NCBI GenBank assembly: GCA_911728455.2
Contig: OU452231.1
Coordinates: 9,144,963 to 9,208,962, forward strand
Source: Marthasterias glacialis
Taxonomy: Eukaryota > Echinodermata > Asteroidea > Forcipulatida > Asteriidae
DNA length: 64,000 bases
Reading direction: 5' to 3'
Part shown: positions 13,001 to 23,946 of the stretch, piece after piece
Layout of the letters: the number at the start of each line of letters is the position of its first letter
How positions within the stretch are numbered: the first letter of the stretch is position 1
Position numbers and translations under genes: made by a program
The notes under the pieces: model-generated
Told to the model about the DNA's origin: nothing
Seen by the model: the letters and a program-made list of their open reading frames with translations, nothing else
The model's database searches: none

Positions 13001-13504
13001 AAACTCTTAGTGGCGCACTTTATTGTGTGAAACTTGTGCCAAGTTTTATTTTATGTTATGCAGTTTACCTTATGTCATTTTGCCATTAGTGCACTTGCAT
13101 TTAATATATTTTACGCGTTGCAAATTTAAAAACCAATTTGGCTTGGGTGTCGCGTTTGTTTTATATTTTAATAAACAATCTGTAAACATTATTTTCTTCT
13201 TCTACTTCAAAGTTATAAAGAAAAAGCGAAACGAGCCTCTAGCATTCTGAGAGGACTAACTGCGATAAATCCCCCAGGTGAAACGGCAGCTCGCATGATC
13301 GTACACGTCACGGAGTTCGGTGGTGATCATCTACACCCTACTGTCCTGGATCTAAGTTTCATTCAGATGAATTTATTAGATGTTTACCTCTTCCTAGCGT
13401 CAATGATAGTCGTCATTGTTTGTTTCAACATATGGAGCTTCTACCAATGCTTAAATATATTAAGACGCTGTTTTGGTAAGACAGACAAATCGAAGAGTGA
13501 TTAA
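10039..13504 (+). CDS. UDP-glucuronosyltransferase (UGT), five exons, 549 aa
   Basis: Exons: 10039-10655, 10806-11097, 12006-12234, 12744-12963, 13213-13504. All junctions have GT..AG and keep frame (1,650 nt with stop). Residues 1-27 form a signal peptide. SH at 48-49 (GSHYM) fits the catalytic His and the Asp pair at 173-174 (FDMVIGDD) its partner. The C-terminal half carries FSLGS, WVP at 372-374, HGG at 390-392 and GDQ at 413-415, the UDP-sugar signature. A C-terminal membrane helix (about 507-530) and basic tail anchor it in the ER with a lumenal active site. Expected role: transfer of glucuronate or glucose from UDP-sugar to small lipophilic substrates. Length matches the family (about 530). 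A CAG acceptor at 10017-10019 suggests an upstream non-coding exon. Intron 1 is 150 nt, in frame and stop-free. The substrate is unknown. Confidence 0.9.
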
Positions 13505-13661
13505 AAGGAGGAGAATAATTTAACTTGGTGCCAACCCCCCCCCCTTCCGCCATACCAAGCCCCAACCCCAGCCCAACCACTCCCTCCCTCCCCCCCCCCC
13601 CTCCACCATCCCCCTCTTTCTAAATCCCTTCCGATGTGATAACATGAGAAAGAAATTATTA

Positions 13662-13667
13662 AATAAA
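13662..13667 (+). other. AATAAA polyadenylation signal of the UGT gene
   Basis: The hexamer lies 158 bp after the UGT stop. A matching AATAAA follows the UGT last-exon relic at 52693-52698, which supports this as the real 3' end. C-rich runs precede it and a CA repeat follows at about 13680-13696. Confidence 0.7.
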
Positions 13668-14059
13668 GTGATTTATCAATCACACACACACACACAGATC
13701 CTTGTAATTTGATTGGTGGAACACACTTCACGTTTCATCCATTATTTTTGCCATCTACATACTGCCACAAATACTCACAAATACATTCAATATTGGTATA
13801 ATATTCAATATTTGAGGATAAGATAGCGTTAAATGCATGACTCTTAATTTCTTTTAACATTTCTATTCCTCATACCAGAGGTGACTTTGAAACAACTCTC
13901 GTTGCTCAAGCTCCTATTTTAATACCGTTTGATTCTACAATGTCTCTAAATTCTCATGTTTCTAACAGTTGTGCGTGATACACCATTTCACATCCGTAGT
14001 TAGACGAAACAATAAGGAAATATTTGAAGTCGAATGCTACTGCAGAGCAAATTCATATT

Positions 14060-14604
14060 CACTCTGTTGTAGTTTTTCAACTAAACATGTGCAACTCACT
14101 TTTAATTAGTCTTCCATGTGCACAAATTGAACGTCTTCGGCGCATTTGGAACTCTTCTGGGCCCAATTTCATGGATCTGCTTAATACCGCGGAATTCTGC
14201 GCTACAGCCCATAGAACTACATTCTTTATAGCACGCTGTAAGCGCAGAATTCCGCGGTTAACAGAGCCATGAAATTGGGCCCTGCTCCGTGTTTTACCTT
14301 GTCACAAAAGTCCTCCCCAATTACACCCATTTGACAACAGTTGCACTGCAGTTGCCAGTAAGTATCAGGATTAAGTACGAACTATTGTTCTTTGTGTTCA
14401 AAGCTCTCACGAACAGTGCCCCTGCATATTTTGATGATTTGCTTAAACCGTACCATCCTCCTCGCAAACTCTGTTCTAACAATTCAAACCTCCTCGTTGA
14501 GCCTAAATCTAATCGTTTATGGTGTGGGCGTTCTTTTTTGTCATGCCGCACCGCGTCTATGGAATAAATTGACACCAATCATCGGTTTCTTTAATCCAGT
14601 TTAA
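14060..14604 (+). pseudogene. Relic of a LINE reverse-transcriptase C-terminus, split by a MITE
   Basis: Upstream part (to about 14158) reads CNSLLISLP...QIERLRRIWNSS, the usual end of CR1/Jockey-like reverse transcriptases (CNSLLYGLP, then QNSAAR). After the insertion the frame resumes with LPVSIRIKYELLFFVFKAL, then SAPAYFDDLLKPY, and finally APRLWNKL in another frame. The copy is frameshifted, 5'-truncated and interrupted at 14159-14282, so it is dead. The clade is not certain. Confidence 0.75.
14159..14282. mobile_element. MITE with GGGCCCAATTTCATGG ends inside the LINE relic
   Basis: 124 bp. Left end GGGCCCAATTTCATGG is mirrored by CCATGAAATTGGGCCC, and inner repeats CCGCGGAATTCTGCGC / GCGCAGAATTCCGCGG extend the TIR to about 45 bp. 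It separates two adjacent pieces of one reverse-transcriptase fragment, so it inserted after the LINE did. Confidence 0.85.
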
Positions 14605-14773
14605 GAAAAAACTAAAAACTCATCTTTTTAATGTTGCATGTCCATAATCTTGTTTTCTGGGTTTTCTTCATCTTTGTATTTATATTTTAGTTTTCTTGTT
14701 TTTCTGACGTAGCAGCACCACGAGAACATTGATTTATAGATTGGTGCGCTTTGTAACTTTTCATTATAGTCAT

Positions 14774-14845
14774 GATGATGATGATGATTATTATTATTAT
14801 CATTGTTAGTGTTATTATTATCATCAATAGTATTATTATTAATCA
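14774..14845. repeat. GAT/ATT-type degenerate microsatellite
   Basis: ATGATGATGATGATT followed by mixed ATTATT and CATTGTTA units. Low-complexity, non-coding. Confidence 0.7.
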
Positions 14846-14917
14846 TAACTAGTTAACCGTTTGGAATATCACTTCATGTTAACACAAGGATAAAATCACT
14901 CTCAAAAATCTGATTTT

Positions 14918-15061
14918 ACTGAGGGAATAAAGAAGTGGCAACGAGGTCTTAATCTGCCGTTTAAAACCGTCAGGTTCGTGGCCCGTGTGATTATCGCAAG
15001 TCCGCGACACATAATGGGGTTTTAAATTAAGACCGAGTCACGACTCTTTTATTCCCATTCA
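14918..15061. mobile_element. MITE with GGGAATAAA / TTTATTCCC ends
   Basis: TIRs pair GGGAATAAAGAAGTGGCAAC...AGGTCTTAAT...TTTAAAACC with GGTTTTAAATTAAGACC...GACTCTTTTATTCCC. The flanking phrase TAAAATCACTCTCAAAAATC (about 14892) recurs near 43106 in the C-D interval. Confidence 0.75.
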
Positions 15062-15393
15062 TAAATGTCCTTTTATTGTGAAAAAAAATACTGAGTCAAA
15101 ATGTTTGCTGTATACGTTACTTTCAGGAGCCCTGCTATGGGTCTGTTTCGCGCCTCTTCATATACGTTTTTTAGTGTTACAGTTATATCAAAGCAGGAAA
15201 CTAGACTAAAATAACCGGTCTTAAGAAACTCCAGATTTGTCTTTACCTGCTGTTTAAAATACCAGATAAACACAGTCATGTGATCACCTTTCAACCAATA
15301 GGAATACCTAAACTGTCTTGGGTATTTTTGAATATCACTTAAAATCTTACAAACAGTTCTGTATATGTATCTTATCATGAACGTATCCCAATG

Positions 15394-15439
15394 GCGTAAC
15401 TACGGGGGCACAGGGGGAACGTGCCCCCCCCCCCCCCCC

Positions 15440-15470
<31 letters not shown>

Positions 15471-15790
15471 GATGTCTGTTCACCCGGCTCCCCCCCCCCC
15501 ATTTGAAATCTGGACTTTTGAGAATAAAAATTACCAGAACAATATGTTACCTTTTATGGGTATTTATGTAGTAATTTCAATGTTTTTAGAACTACTTTGA
15601 ATTATTTACACATAAAATGTATTTTGTTTTACCTCAACACGTCAGAAAACCCTGAAAAGGGGCTTGTTTTAGGAAAATTACAAACCGAAACTACAGATTT
15701 AATTGGCTAAAAGTGTCCCCCTATGAAAAATGGTGCCCACCCCCCCCCCCCCCACTTGTGCCCCCTAAAATTTTACCCTAGTTACGTGGG
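15394..15790. mobile_element. hAT-like non-autonomous element, family H (copy 1), with C and A homopolymers
   Basis: Begins CAATGGCGTAACTA and ends near TAGTTACGTGGG. Contains a C15-A28-type homopolymer junction around 15425-15469 and internal segments (CATTTGAAATCTGGACTTTT; AATTTCAATGTTTTTAGAAC; AAAATGGTGCCC) shared with 43532-43884 (opposite orientation) and 57511-57840. No clean target duplication is visible for this copy. Confidence 0.65.
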
Positions 15791-16020
15791 CCCCACCCCT
15801 TAACATATTGACCAATCACAGCATTGGCTACGTCACATCTGAACACGTGGGCAGCACAATATGCGTCTCTTTAATGTCACACTGCACGACGTGGACGCGA
15901 GCACAATATATAATACGCTCACGCATGTTTACATTTTCCAATAGGGTTTGATCGTGTCGGACTTTAGTTGGACTTTCAGTGGCGTAGCCAAGGCTGTGAT
16001 TGGTCAACACGTGAGGGGGA
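15791..16020. mobile_element. MITE with GACCAATCACAGC / GTGATTGGTC ends (copy 1)
   Basis: TIR: CCCCACCCCTTAACATATTG, then ACCAATCACAGCATTGGCTA, mirrored by TAGCCAAGGCTGTGATTGGT and CAACACGTGAGGGGG. The interior (GTGGGCAGCACAATATGCGT, GTCGGACTTT) is shared with an inverted copy at 36504-36738. Confidence 0.75.
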
Positions 16021-16375
16021 TAGGTATGTTGCTAGTTTGAATAAAACAAAACGTCACAATTTCATGTTCTTGTTGAGGTTCAAACTGTTACTTTTACAGC
16101 CGCTTGTAACTCATTCGTTTTCTTTTATGACATAAAATACGTTGTTTAGTTGTTTTTGCATTCTACCTATTCATAAGACTGTTCACCTAAGATAAGAATG
16201 GCAATTATAAATCTTGTAATAGTTCGTTTTAACATTGTGATTTGAGTGGGATTTACGTTTTTGTGAACAACAATGTATTTTTTTTTTTTTTCGTTGCGGA
16301 TGGCATTCCTCATTTTCTCAAATAACTTGGGGGCATTGAACCATAGCGGGCGAAGTGCTATGCAGCCTTAGCAAA

Positions 16376-17060
16376 ATGGTGGGTTTTCTTTTCTGCGACA
16401 CCAACAGCAACATGGAGAGGTGTTGTTGGTTTCAATTTGTCTTGAGTTCTCACATCTATTTACGTGGTTAACTACTCCAGCGGCATTGATGAAGTCGTAG
16501 CAAGAATACCGTGACATGCAGACGCTTTGTGAGCCAAGGGAATGTGGACGTTTTGACTATTTGGACTTTACACCGCACAGTCTCTTAAAGGTACGAGTTT
16601 GAAACTATTATTTCCTTTTGATTTAGATATTAACATGTGCATTAGATTCAGATGAAATATTTAGAGGAAAATGAGACGAGTATTCGCCTCGCTGTGCAAA
16701 AGTGGGTTCAGAATGTCATTTGCTTGAAGCGAAAAAATCCCTACGATAGGAACCGAGGGAGTAGTATTTCTTAACACTTGTCTGTGCCGATCTCGGTTAC
16801 GATGACTGTACTTGAGCATTGGCGTAGAATTAGACCTCCTTGATTTGAGGGTCGTGTTCTAAAGGGTAATCCCTAGACGCCACCGCGCTTGACATTGTCT
16901 CACAGAGTCATGCAGGCCTGTAATTCTATTAGATCTTACTAATGAGGTCAAGCGAGGTCGCAGTTTCCTTCAACCAATGTAGAGTCTACCGGAAACCTAC
17001 ATTGCGGGCCTTTGGTTTACATGGCCGTTATCAAACAAAGATGCAATTCCTCCCCATTGT
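16376..17060. repeat. 5' flank block of receptor A, duplicated ahead of receptor B (24066-24670)
   Basis: Shared phrases include GACACCAACAGC, GAGGTGTT(G/A)TTGGTTT, TGATGAAGTCGTAG, AGAATACCGTGA and AGAGTCTACCGG. Order is kept and divergence is moderate, so this is an old segmental duplication that carries the A/B receptors. No ORF is conserved between the two blocks. Confidence 0.75.
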
Positions 17061-17269
17061 ATGATTTCTTTGCATTCCTTACATAGTCCGATTACTTGTA
17101 ATCAATTCCTTCGCGTGAAACGGCCCTTTGGATATATTTCGAGATCTTCTTTTATACTTTATTTAACCACAACTGATTCCGTTTATGTCATGAAAGAAGA
17201 CAAAGACTTTGGGTCTCGCTTCAATCTTTCCTAGCTGCCACTGACCCTCGGGTAGTCATTTACAACTTC
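17061..17269. other. Non-coding spacer
   Basis: No feature recognised. Confidence 0.4.
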
Positions 17270-17640
17270 ACAATGATCATAACACGCTTTTATTACAATA
17301 GCCTTCTACTGTTACATCATCTTTAAAAAAAACAAGTCATCAACAATCACAAATCCAAAATATGAAAATAAAAGAAGTAATGATAGGCCTGATAAGCAAA
17401 AGTTTAATTTCAACTGATATCAAACACGAAACAAATTGTAACTTTGTTTCTCTTGACAAAGAGAACAATATTTAAACCCTTTAAGAGATTTTTTTTTAAC
17501 CAAATGACATTGAAGAAAGTTTTGTAAGTAGATTGCATTAAGCTTGTAAATAGATCGTTTCATCCAGCAGGACTTCCGTCTTCTATTCATGGATTTTGGA
17601 AATCAAGGTCTTGCCTTTTACATCGTGAGAGGGTATTGTG
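17270..17640. repeat. Local direct repeat upstream of receptor A (partner 18860-19215)
   Basis: Both blocks contain ACAATGATCA, GATAGGCC, AGTTTAATTTCAA, CCAAATGACATTGAAG, GATCGTTTCATC and TCAAGGTCTTGCCTTTTAC in the same order. Related endings occur near 26425-26510 and 32920-33005 (GGCAGTCGGGGTCTTATC). So the 5' flank of A contains an internal duplication of a module found once per unit elsewhere. Confidence 0.75.
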
Positions 17641-18643
17641 TGTGTGTTGTGCGCGTTTAATTTATTTTTGTATTCCGGAGAGGGTGAAGATCAGAGCCAA
17701 GTTGACCGTCTTCAATATCAGTATATAGATCGCCCGCAATGAGGAATCCAGAAATGGACATTTTGAATGGACAAATTACAATTTTACGTGACTCTTAAAA
17801 TAAGCGATCTGTGCCCCAAAAAAATGGGTTCGTGTCCCAAGTAACTTGTATCGTAGGTAATAAACTTGAATATTAATGTCTTCAGAATAAACGCTGTTTT
17901 GTTTTTGACATGTTATACAGACTGTGTTTTATGGCTGTGCATGTCACGTACACTCTGAAGTGTAATTCGCAGACTCAACACCAATTGACATCTTCTCAAA
18001 GAGTTGGCATTAAGGTTAAGCCAGGCCGCAGTTACCGTGAACCATGGTTGCTCTCACTAACGAGGAAGAAATTCCTCTCCGTTATATGTTTTGTTTTTCA
18101 TTCCTGACTTAATCTTGTTGCAATCCATGCATACATTGAAAAATCACTGAATACGAAGCAAAATGGCACAATGATACTTTAAACATTTTGTAAAGTAGAA
18201 CGGGAGGGCTAAATTGACATACATACCTATTTATGTTATTATCTTCTCTTCTTTCTCAGCTTCTCTGAATTTTTCAATTTGACCTCCAGCAACAAAATAT
18301 TTTGAGGGAAAGAATCAATTTTTATTTTAAGGCTTAAAAATGTTATTATTGTTCTTTAGTTATTTGTTGTTGTTTTGGGGGGTTTTTTGTTTTAGTTTTT
18401 TTTACCTGTCCTTTTAGGGGTTCAAAGGTTCCTATGGATGAATTATTTATACCATAGTTTTCTTTATTGTCTAGTCGTATTTATTTATAGCTCGCCACCG
18501 CTATACACCGCAGCGCTGACTCCGACTAACCGTCAATTTAGACGACGATCGCCTAAACGCATGAAGCCTCAAACAGCCAGCAAACCCTTGTAACAATCCG
18601 GTCAAGCTTGGGCTGACCAAAATACAGCTGATGCAGTCTGAAT
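17641..18643. other. Gene-free spacer
   Basis: The frame 17910-18107 has no recognisable features. GT/T-rich stretch near 18355-18415. Nothing else supported. Confidence 0.4.
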
Positions 18644-18788
18644 CAGTGGCATAGCCAGGATTTGTTCAGTGGGGGCCCAGGGTCTATGTTTATTTTTATG
18701 AGTAACATGTATCTAGAATGTTTTCATGGGGCACCTGGGCCACTTTCCCCCTAGCCCCCCCCCCCCCCCCCCCGTGGCTACGCTGCTG
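18644..18788. mobile_element. hAT MITE with perfect 8-bp target duplication
   Basis: Ends CAGTGGCATAGCCAGGA and TGGCTACGCTGCTG form short TIRs. The element is flanked on both sides by GTCTGAAT (18636-18643 and 18789-18796), the 8-bp duplication expected of hAT transposition. The 145-bp interior has a poly-C run and no ORF. Confidence 0.9.
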
Positions 18789-18859
18789 GTCTGAATCATG
18801 TCTCAGTTCAATTTTTCCTTGTAGCCTTTGGCTCTCACGTAATCACTTGCGACGTCACA

Positions 18860-19215
18860 ATGATCACAACGCTCATGCACTGTCCTTACATTAGCTTTGT
18901 GTACCATTAAAGAAGCTTTAGAGGAATTATCAAAAATGAAAAGCATTTAAAGAACTAAAAAAAACTTCTGATAGGCCAAAACAGCTAAAGTTTAATTTCA
19001 ATTTCTTCAAGACACGAACAAAAAATTGTGATGTATAGTTGCTCTCTTCCTATAAAGAGAACAAAATCTAACCCGTTATAAGAGGAGACTTATTTGGATC
19101 CAAATGACATTGAAGTAGATTTATAAGTAAAATCTAGTGAGCTGAACAGATCGTTTCATCAAGCAGGATTTCCGTCTTTAATTCATGCATTGTGGCAGTC
19201 AAGGTCTTGCCTTTT
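18860..19215. repeat. Second copy of the local direct repeat upstream of receptor A
   Basis: Partner of 17270-17640. The open frame 19190-19759 starts in it, but its counterpart upstream of receptor B (27195-27640) does not keep that frame, so I do not call a gene. Confidence 0.7.
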
Positions 19216-19717
19216 ACAATTTGTGATGTTTTTTTGCTGTTTTTTGCCAACGTTTTATTTCCCAGTTGACGTTTTTTTTTTCAATATCAGTGTCATGGTA
19301 AACCGTTTTATGGGAAAACGATTTAATCAGATTTTTATCAATTCCCGTTTGATTGCGATCTGGGAGTTTACATCTCAATTCAACGGATGGACATCTCAAT
19401 TGAGGATTATCGTCTTTCTTGCGGCCAAACTTGCATCGATTGAATCGTGTGTCTATAGAGGGAGGTTTAAAGTTCTTGATTATTCTGGTACTATATATTC
19501 CCCCTCTCCTCCAAACAACTTCAGAAATCAAGTCAGTATAGTGGTTGGGATATTAGTTAGTAAACGCCGTGGCTGTTTTACGTACTTGGGGGCGTTTCTC
19601 GTGACAATGATTTCTCCTGAAATTCATTCAATGTATTTTCCCTTCTCTCATTTTAGTTTTATAAAGTCTATATTAAACAGTGGGGCGGCTATGATGTTAA
19701 TTGTAAGTATCATACTG

Positions 19718-19747
19718 ATGCTGGCTGAGTTTATTTTAATCTCTTGG
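19718..19747 (+). promoter_or_regulatory. Conserved 5' block of receptor A (diverged)
   Basis: GATGCTGGCTGAGTTTATTT followed by TAATCTCTTGG, about 135 bp before the receptor ATG. Counterparts occur upstream of B, C and E. Position fits a 5' UTR or core promoter element; function is an inference from conservation only. Confidence 0.45.
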
Positions 19748-19879
19748 AAAACAACTTAAACATTGAGGGAACTTGTTTTTAATGCATCCCTTTATGTATG
19801 CGTAGTGGATACACGGTTGACCTCTCCGGAAGACTTTTTAACTTCTGAAAATTGATTGTTGCTACTGATGCAAGCAAAG

Positions 19880-22800
19880 ATGACATTTTTGGTGGGAGTA
19901 GCTCTGTTGGTATTGCTTCCTTCGCGTACTGATAGCACCGCTATACCAGCGGCCGCAGGGGTGAGTTTCACCCGTTCCGGCGATGTTATCCTCGGCGCAA
20001 CCTTCCCGTTCCATTCCTCGTTTTCGACGCCATGTGGAGAAGGACCCGGCTGGTGGGTGATCGAGCTATCAGAGATTTTCATCTACGCAATCGATGAAAT
20101 CAACAGTCGCAACGATCTTCTGGCGAACATCACCATTGGCTATGATATCCGCGATGACTGCCACTCGGAGATGGTTGTGATTTGGTCCACTCTCGCCTTA
20201 GCCAGTACATCAGATACAAACCAGACCTATGTCGAGTTTAAGAAGATATCAACCCCAGCGAGAGGTACCCTCCTTGGGATTGTTGGAACGGTGTCCAGTA
20301 GTACAAGCCTCCCTGCAGCCCAAGCGGCTAACATATACCGCGTCCCAATAATCTCACCCTTTGCTACGAGTAACGAGCTGAGTGACAAGAGCAGGTTCCC
20401 GAATTTCCTCCGGACCGTCCCTCCAGATAAACTCCAAGCCTTGGCTATCGTGGACATCCTGCTGCGATTCAATTGGAGGTACATCGGCCTCTACTTTGAC
20501 TTTAGTACATACGGCATCCATGGAGCGCAGGAAATACAAAAAACTGCAGCGAAACAAAACATCTGTATTGCTTTTTCCGTTCCGGTAAGGTCCAATGCAC
20601 CACAAACGGAACTGGACGAGGCGGTCCAGAAAGTAAAGAATTTCCCAAAGGTACGAGTTGTGGTCATGTTCATGTCAGATGATGTCGCTGGCCCAATCAT
20701 CAGCAACATGAATAGAGAGATTAAGAATCACTCTATCACTTTCATTGCAAGTGATTCATGGGGTAACTGGTTGGAAATTTACGGTGATGACGTGGAAAGC
20801 ATCCGAGGCAGTATTTTTCTCCGTGTAAAGAAACACATCATCCCCGGTTTCGAGGAACATTTCCGTCAACTTGAACTTGATGCCGATGTTAGCCGAATGA
20901 GCCCCTGGTTGAAAAACTTTTGGATGGAATGGATGAAGGAAAAAGCCTGCTCCCATTTAAAAGATTGTCCTATACCACTCTATTCCAACGAAAACTTTGT
21001 TGTCGATGCAGTTTTAGCCTACGCATATGCTCTCCAAAACTTGCTGACCGACCGTTGTGTCGATGACGTTTGTGCCGAGACATTACAAACTGTCACGAGT
21101 TACGATCTTTTACCGTATTTAATGGAAGTTGAATTTGAAGGAATTGCGGGTCATTACCGGTTTGATAGCTCCGGTGATCCAACTGGGAAATTCCGCATAT
21201 TAAACCTGCAGAGGGATACATCTGGTAAGTTTGAATTTATCGAGGTAGGCGAATGGGATCTGACTGCTGCAGAGCCCTTACGTTTGAACACGCCAGCGAT
21301 GCAGTGGGTAGGGGCCCAGCCACCCACATCACTTTGCAGAGACAAATGTTCGTCGGGCTCGATTGAAGTACCGCTGGAGCAAAAGTGTTGCTTTGGCTGC
21401 CAACTCTGCCCTAGAAACGCAATTGTTGCCAAGAACTTGTGCCAGGAATGCCCGAAGGATCTGTGGCCAGATGAGACTTTCAAACGATGTCTCCCAATTG
21501 TTCCAACCCCGCCAGATTGGAATACTCCGATGGTCGTTGCCATCATTGTTCTATCTGTCTTTGGTCTGGTACTCTCAGCTCTCGCCGCTGCAGGCCTCTT
21601 CTTCTACCGTAAACATATCCTAATAAAAGCGTCAAGTCGAGAGCTGAGCAGCATCAACATCCTTGGACTCACCTTGGCTTTCCTTTCCCCCTTCCTGCTT
21701 CTTCTTCCCCCGACGGATGTCTCATGTATGTTCTCAGAGGGAGTGGTATCTTCATGTATCACCCTGACGTATGCTCCGACTCTCCTGAAGGTGAACCGAA
21801 TCCATAGGATCTTCGAGGCGGGTAAGAAGTCCAACAAGCGCCCCCGCTTCATCGGTCCACGGGTCCAGATTGTCTTCGTACTCGTTGCGTTCATCCTCAC
21901 GGTAGGCATGTCAAGTTATCTTTCGTTAAAACTCCACTGTATAATGTTTATGTCCGGGGTTTTTTTTGGGGGGGCTGTCCGTTTGTAGTTCTACTTCGCA
22001 TCTCGCCATCCTTCGAAAATTCAATTAAAATAGACGGCCATGCTTTCATAAAAAATATAGAGTAACGGTTCACGATTTGTTATTGTTATTAACCTCGTCG
22101 CATTTTTACGAAACTCCCAAAGAGTACTGTTCATTCGCAAACTTGTTTGTGTGTGTTTGTTAAGGTAGTTTTTGTGGGGATTGGCCTGAGGTAACTTTGT
22201 GCTTCAAGTAAAAATAAAACAAATAGCCGATAAACAGTACCATAAATGATAAACATCGAAAACAGTGAGTCTTGATCTGTCCTTGTTCTAATAAAAAAAT
22301 ATATACACCACATTTTAAAGTGATGGCGATTGGGTGCATTCTTGGCAACGAAAGAGTTTCCAACATTCTGCCCAGGCGTTTTTATTGTTTTGTGTCTCTT
22401 AATCTCTTAAGAGACAGTGATCTACAACTCATTACAAAATGAATAGCCAAAAGAAACAAAGGACTATATTTTGTTTTGGAACTAGACTCTTGGAGGCCTC
22501 GGTATTTAATTAATACGGCGACCTCAAAAAATGTCTTTCAAATCCCGTGCTGACGACTGATTTCGAGGGAACGAAATAACTTATTGCTTTACCTTGAAAT
22601 TATTGTTGGAACGAAGTGATCATGTGGGGGACCGAAATTAATATTTCAAGGTAACAAAAAAGTATTTCGAATGAGTTAAACAATAATTCGAGGTAGCGAA
22701 ATTAATTTGAGGGAAAGAAATAGCAATTCAAAGTACTAAAGAAGTGAAATTGGAGAGAACGAAATATGTTCAAGTTTTCTTTAACTATAGGGCCTCCGTA

Positions 22801-23515
22801 CTTTCTTAACCAGCTGCTATCATATTTCCATATCAAATGGGAAAGAATCATATATCTATAAGTTGTCTCTTATTTTATTACAAAATAACAACCGCTGCGA
22901 ATTTTTATTTGTAAGAATTGTAAAATTATTTTAAACACAATTTCAAAAGTAACAATGCTGATACTACTTTTCATGGGAAATATTTTTTATGTTTTTAACA
23001 AGATTGTGATGAACTTCATTGGAGCACTGTCAAGCCCGAGTACACCCGATAAACAGTACTTCGTCCCTCCTTCCGGCTACATCGAAACTTTTTGCAAATT
23101 CGGTTACGGTTTTCTGGTATCGACAATCTACAACCTCATGTTGATCCTGGCTTGTTGCTACTACGCATTCAAGGCCCGCCGGGTACCAAGCAACTACAAC
23201 GAGTCCAAGTTCATCGCTTTGAGTGTTTACTCCACACTGGTATTCGGCGTGGCAGCGGTGCCCGTCTACATCACCGCTGTGTACACACTACAGAAGGTGG
23301 CAACGGTCTGCCTCGCATTACTCCTGAACGCGTTCTTGACGCTCTTTTGCGTCTATCTGCCCAAACTGTACGCCATACGGTTTGATGTTGAGGTGGCACT
23401 GTGCGAGTGGAAGGCAAGCACGTCTGTGTCTGCCGTAGTTGCTAGCACAGTACCGACAACCCAGCAGAGTAACCTGGTCAAACCACCGGCAGGCCCTACG
23501 TCCTCAAATCTGTAA
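19880..23515 (+). CDS. Class C GPCR, mGluR-like, receptor A (two exons, 844 aa)
   Basis: Exon 1 is 19880-21901 and exon 2 is 23003-23515; the splice is ACG|GTAGGC...ACAAG|ATT, phase 0. ATG 19880 is chosen because all five paralogues align there (an in-frame ATG lies at 19868). Residues 1-20 are a signal peptide; about 30-480 a Venus flytrap domain; 486-537 a domain with nine cysteines (486, 490, 503, 504, 507, 510, 521, 524, 537); TM1 about 549-576; TM2, TM3 and half of TM4 end exon 1. Exon 2 has ECL2, TM5-TM7, RRVPSNYNESKF in loop 3 and PKLY after TM7. SSS 139-141, T163, D183, Y211 and D292 match amino-acid-binding residues of mGluR1. N-glycosylation sites: N83, N114, N283. Oddities: RSTDST instead of RSDG near the cleavage site, a shorter loop after SDSWG, and a changed tail (SSNL). 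The ligand is unknown. Confidence 0.9.
22561..22768. repeat. Degenerate TTTCGAGG(N)AACGAAAT repeats in intron of receptor A
   Basis: Several imperfect units (TTTCGAGGGAACGAAATAAC, TTGGAACGAAGT, ATTTCAAGGTAAC, ATTCGAGGTAGCGAAATTAA, GAGAGAACGAAAT) at irregular 20-40 bp spacing. The paralogous intron of receptor B carries the same array at about 30617-30815, so it predates that duplication. Confidence 0.65.
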
Positions 23516-23619
23516 TTTCACATCGTGTACGTACACGATAAAAGTGAGATGTTTTTTTCTTCTTTTTTTTTATTATTCACGTGGCGGCTATACGCTTCCG
23601 TGTTCTTGTAATTGTGTGT

Positions 23620-23850
23620 TTATACATAGGTAAACGTTCATTATCCTCATTGCTGTTACATATGTGTACATATCTGCGAGGCAAAGTCAAAAGACAAAAA
23701 TTTTCTTTGCAAAACCACTGGTGAAATGTTTACATATTATTAAAATTTAATTCTGTGGAATTATTGCGACAAATTGAACTTGACATCGATACATTTTTCC
23801 TGACGTAATATCGTTAGTTAAATATTAAATAGAATTTCGTTGATAAAAGT
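23620..23850. repeat. 3' flank block of receptor A (partners 31984-32240, 51005-51240, 62330-62575)
   Basis: Shared phrases: GAGGCAAA(C/G)TCA(C/A)A, GACAAAAA, TCTTTGCAA, AATTCTGTGGAATTATTGCGAC. The D and E counterparts keep GCTACGTAGTTGCGAG and CAAACTCAC. The block belongs to the receptor duplication unit. Confidence 0.65.
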
Positions 23851-23946
23851 CGCAGACAGGAATATTGCCGTCAAATGTTGGGACTCAGGAAGAAAGTCGC
23901 AGTCATGAAAGTTGACGTCAAATTTTGCGACTTTAGGAGAAAGTCG
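23846..23946. repeat. 47-bp tandem repeat, about two copies
   Basis: AAAGTCGCAG starts at 23846 and again at 23893, with a third AAGTCGTG start at about 23940. Each unit contains GTCAAAT and GGA. Non-coding. Confidence 0.65.

Noticed and set aside
19190-19759. 189-aa frame just before receptor A
   Set aside because: No domain, and the paralogous flank of receptor B does not keep the frame; it is 5' flank sequence.
20227-20484. Minus-strand 85-aa frame conserved in all five receptors (also 28148, 38703, 45819, 54203)
   Set aside because: It lies antisense within the nearly identical flytrap coding region; its conservation follows from the plus-strand exon. No leader, domain or own start context.
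21902-21988. Read-through of exon 1 giving a receptor truncated in TM4
   Set aside because: All five copies have the same GTAGGC donor and different, unconserved read-through residues; this is intron sequence.
23092-23385. Plus-strand +1 frame (97 aa) repeated in every exon 2
   Set aside because: Shadow of the TM5-TM7 exon; the true frame carries the class C motifs and ends in the tail.
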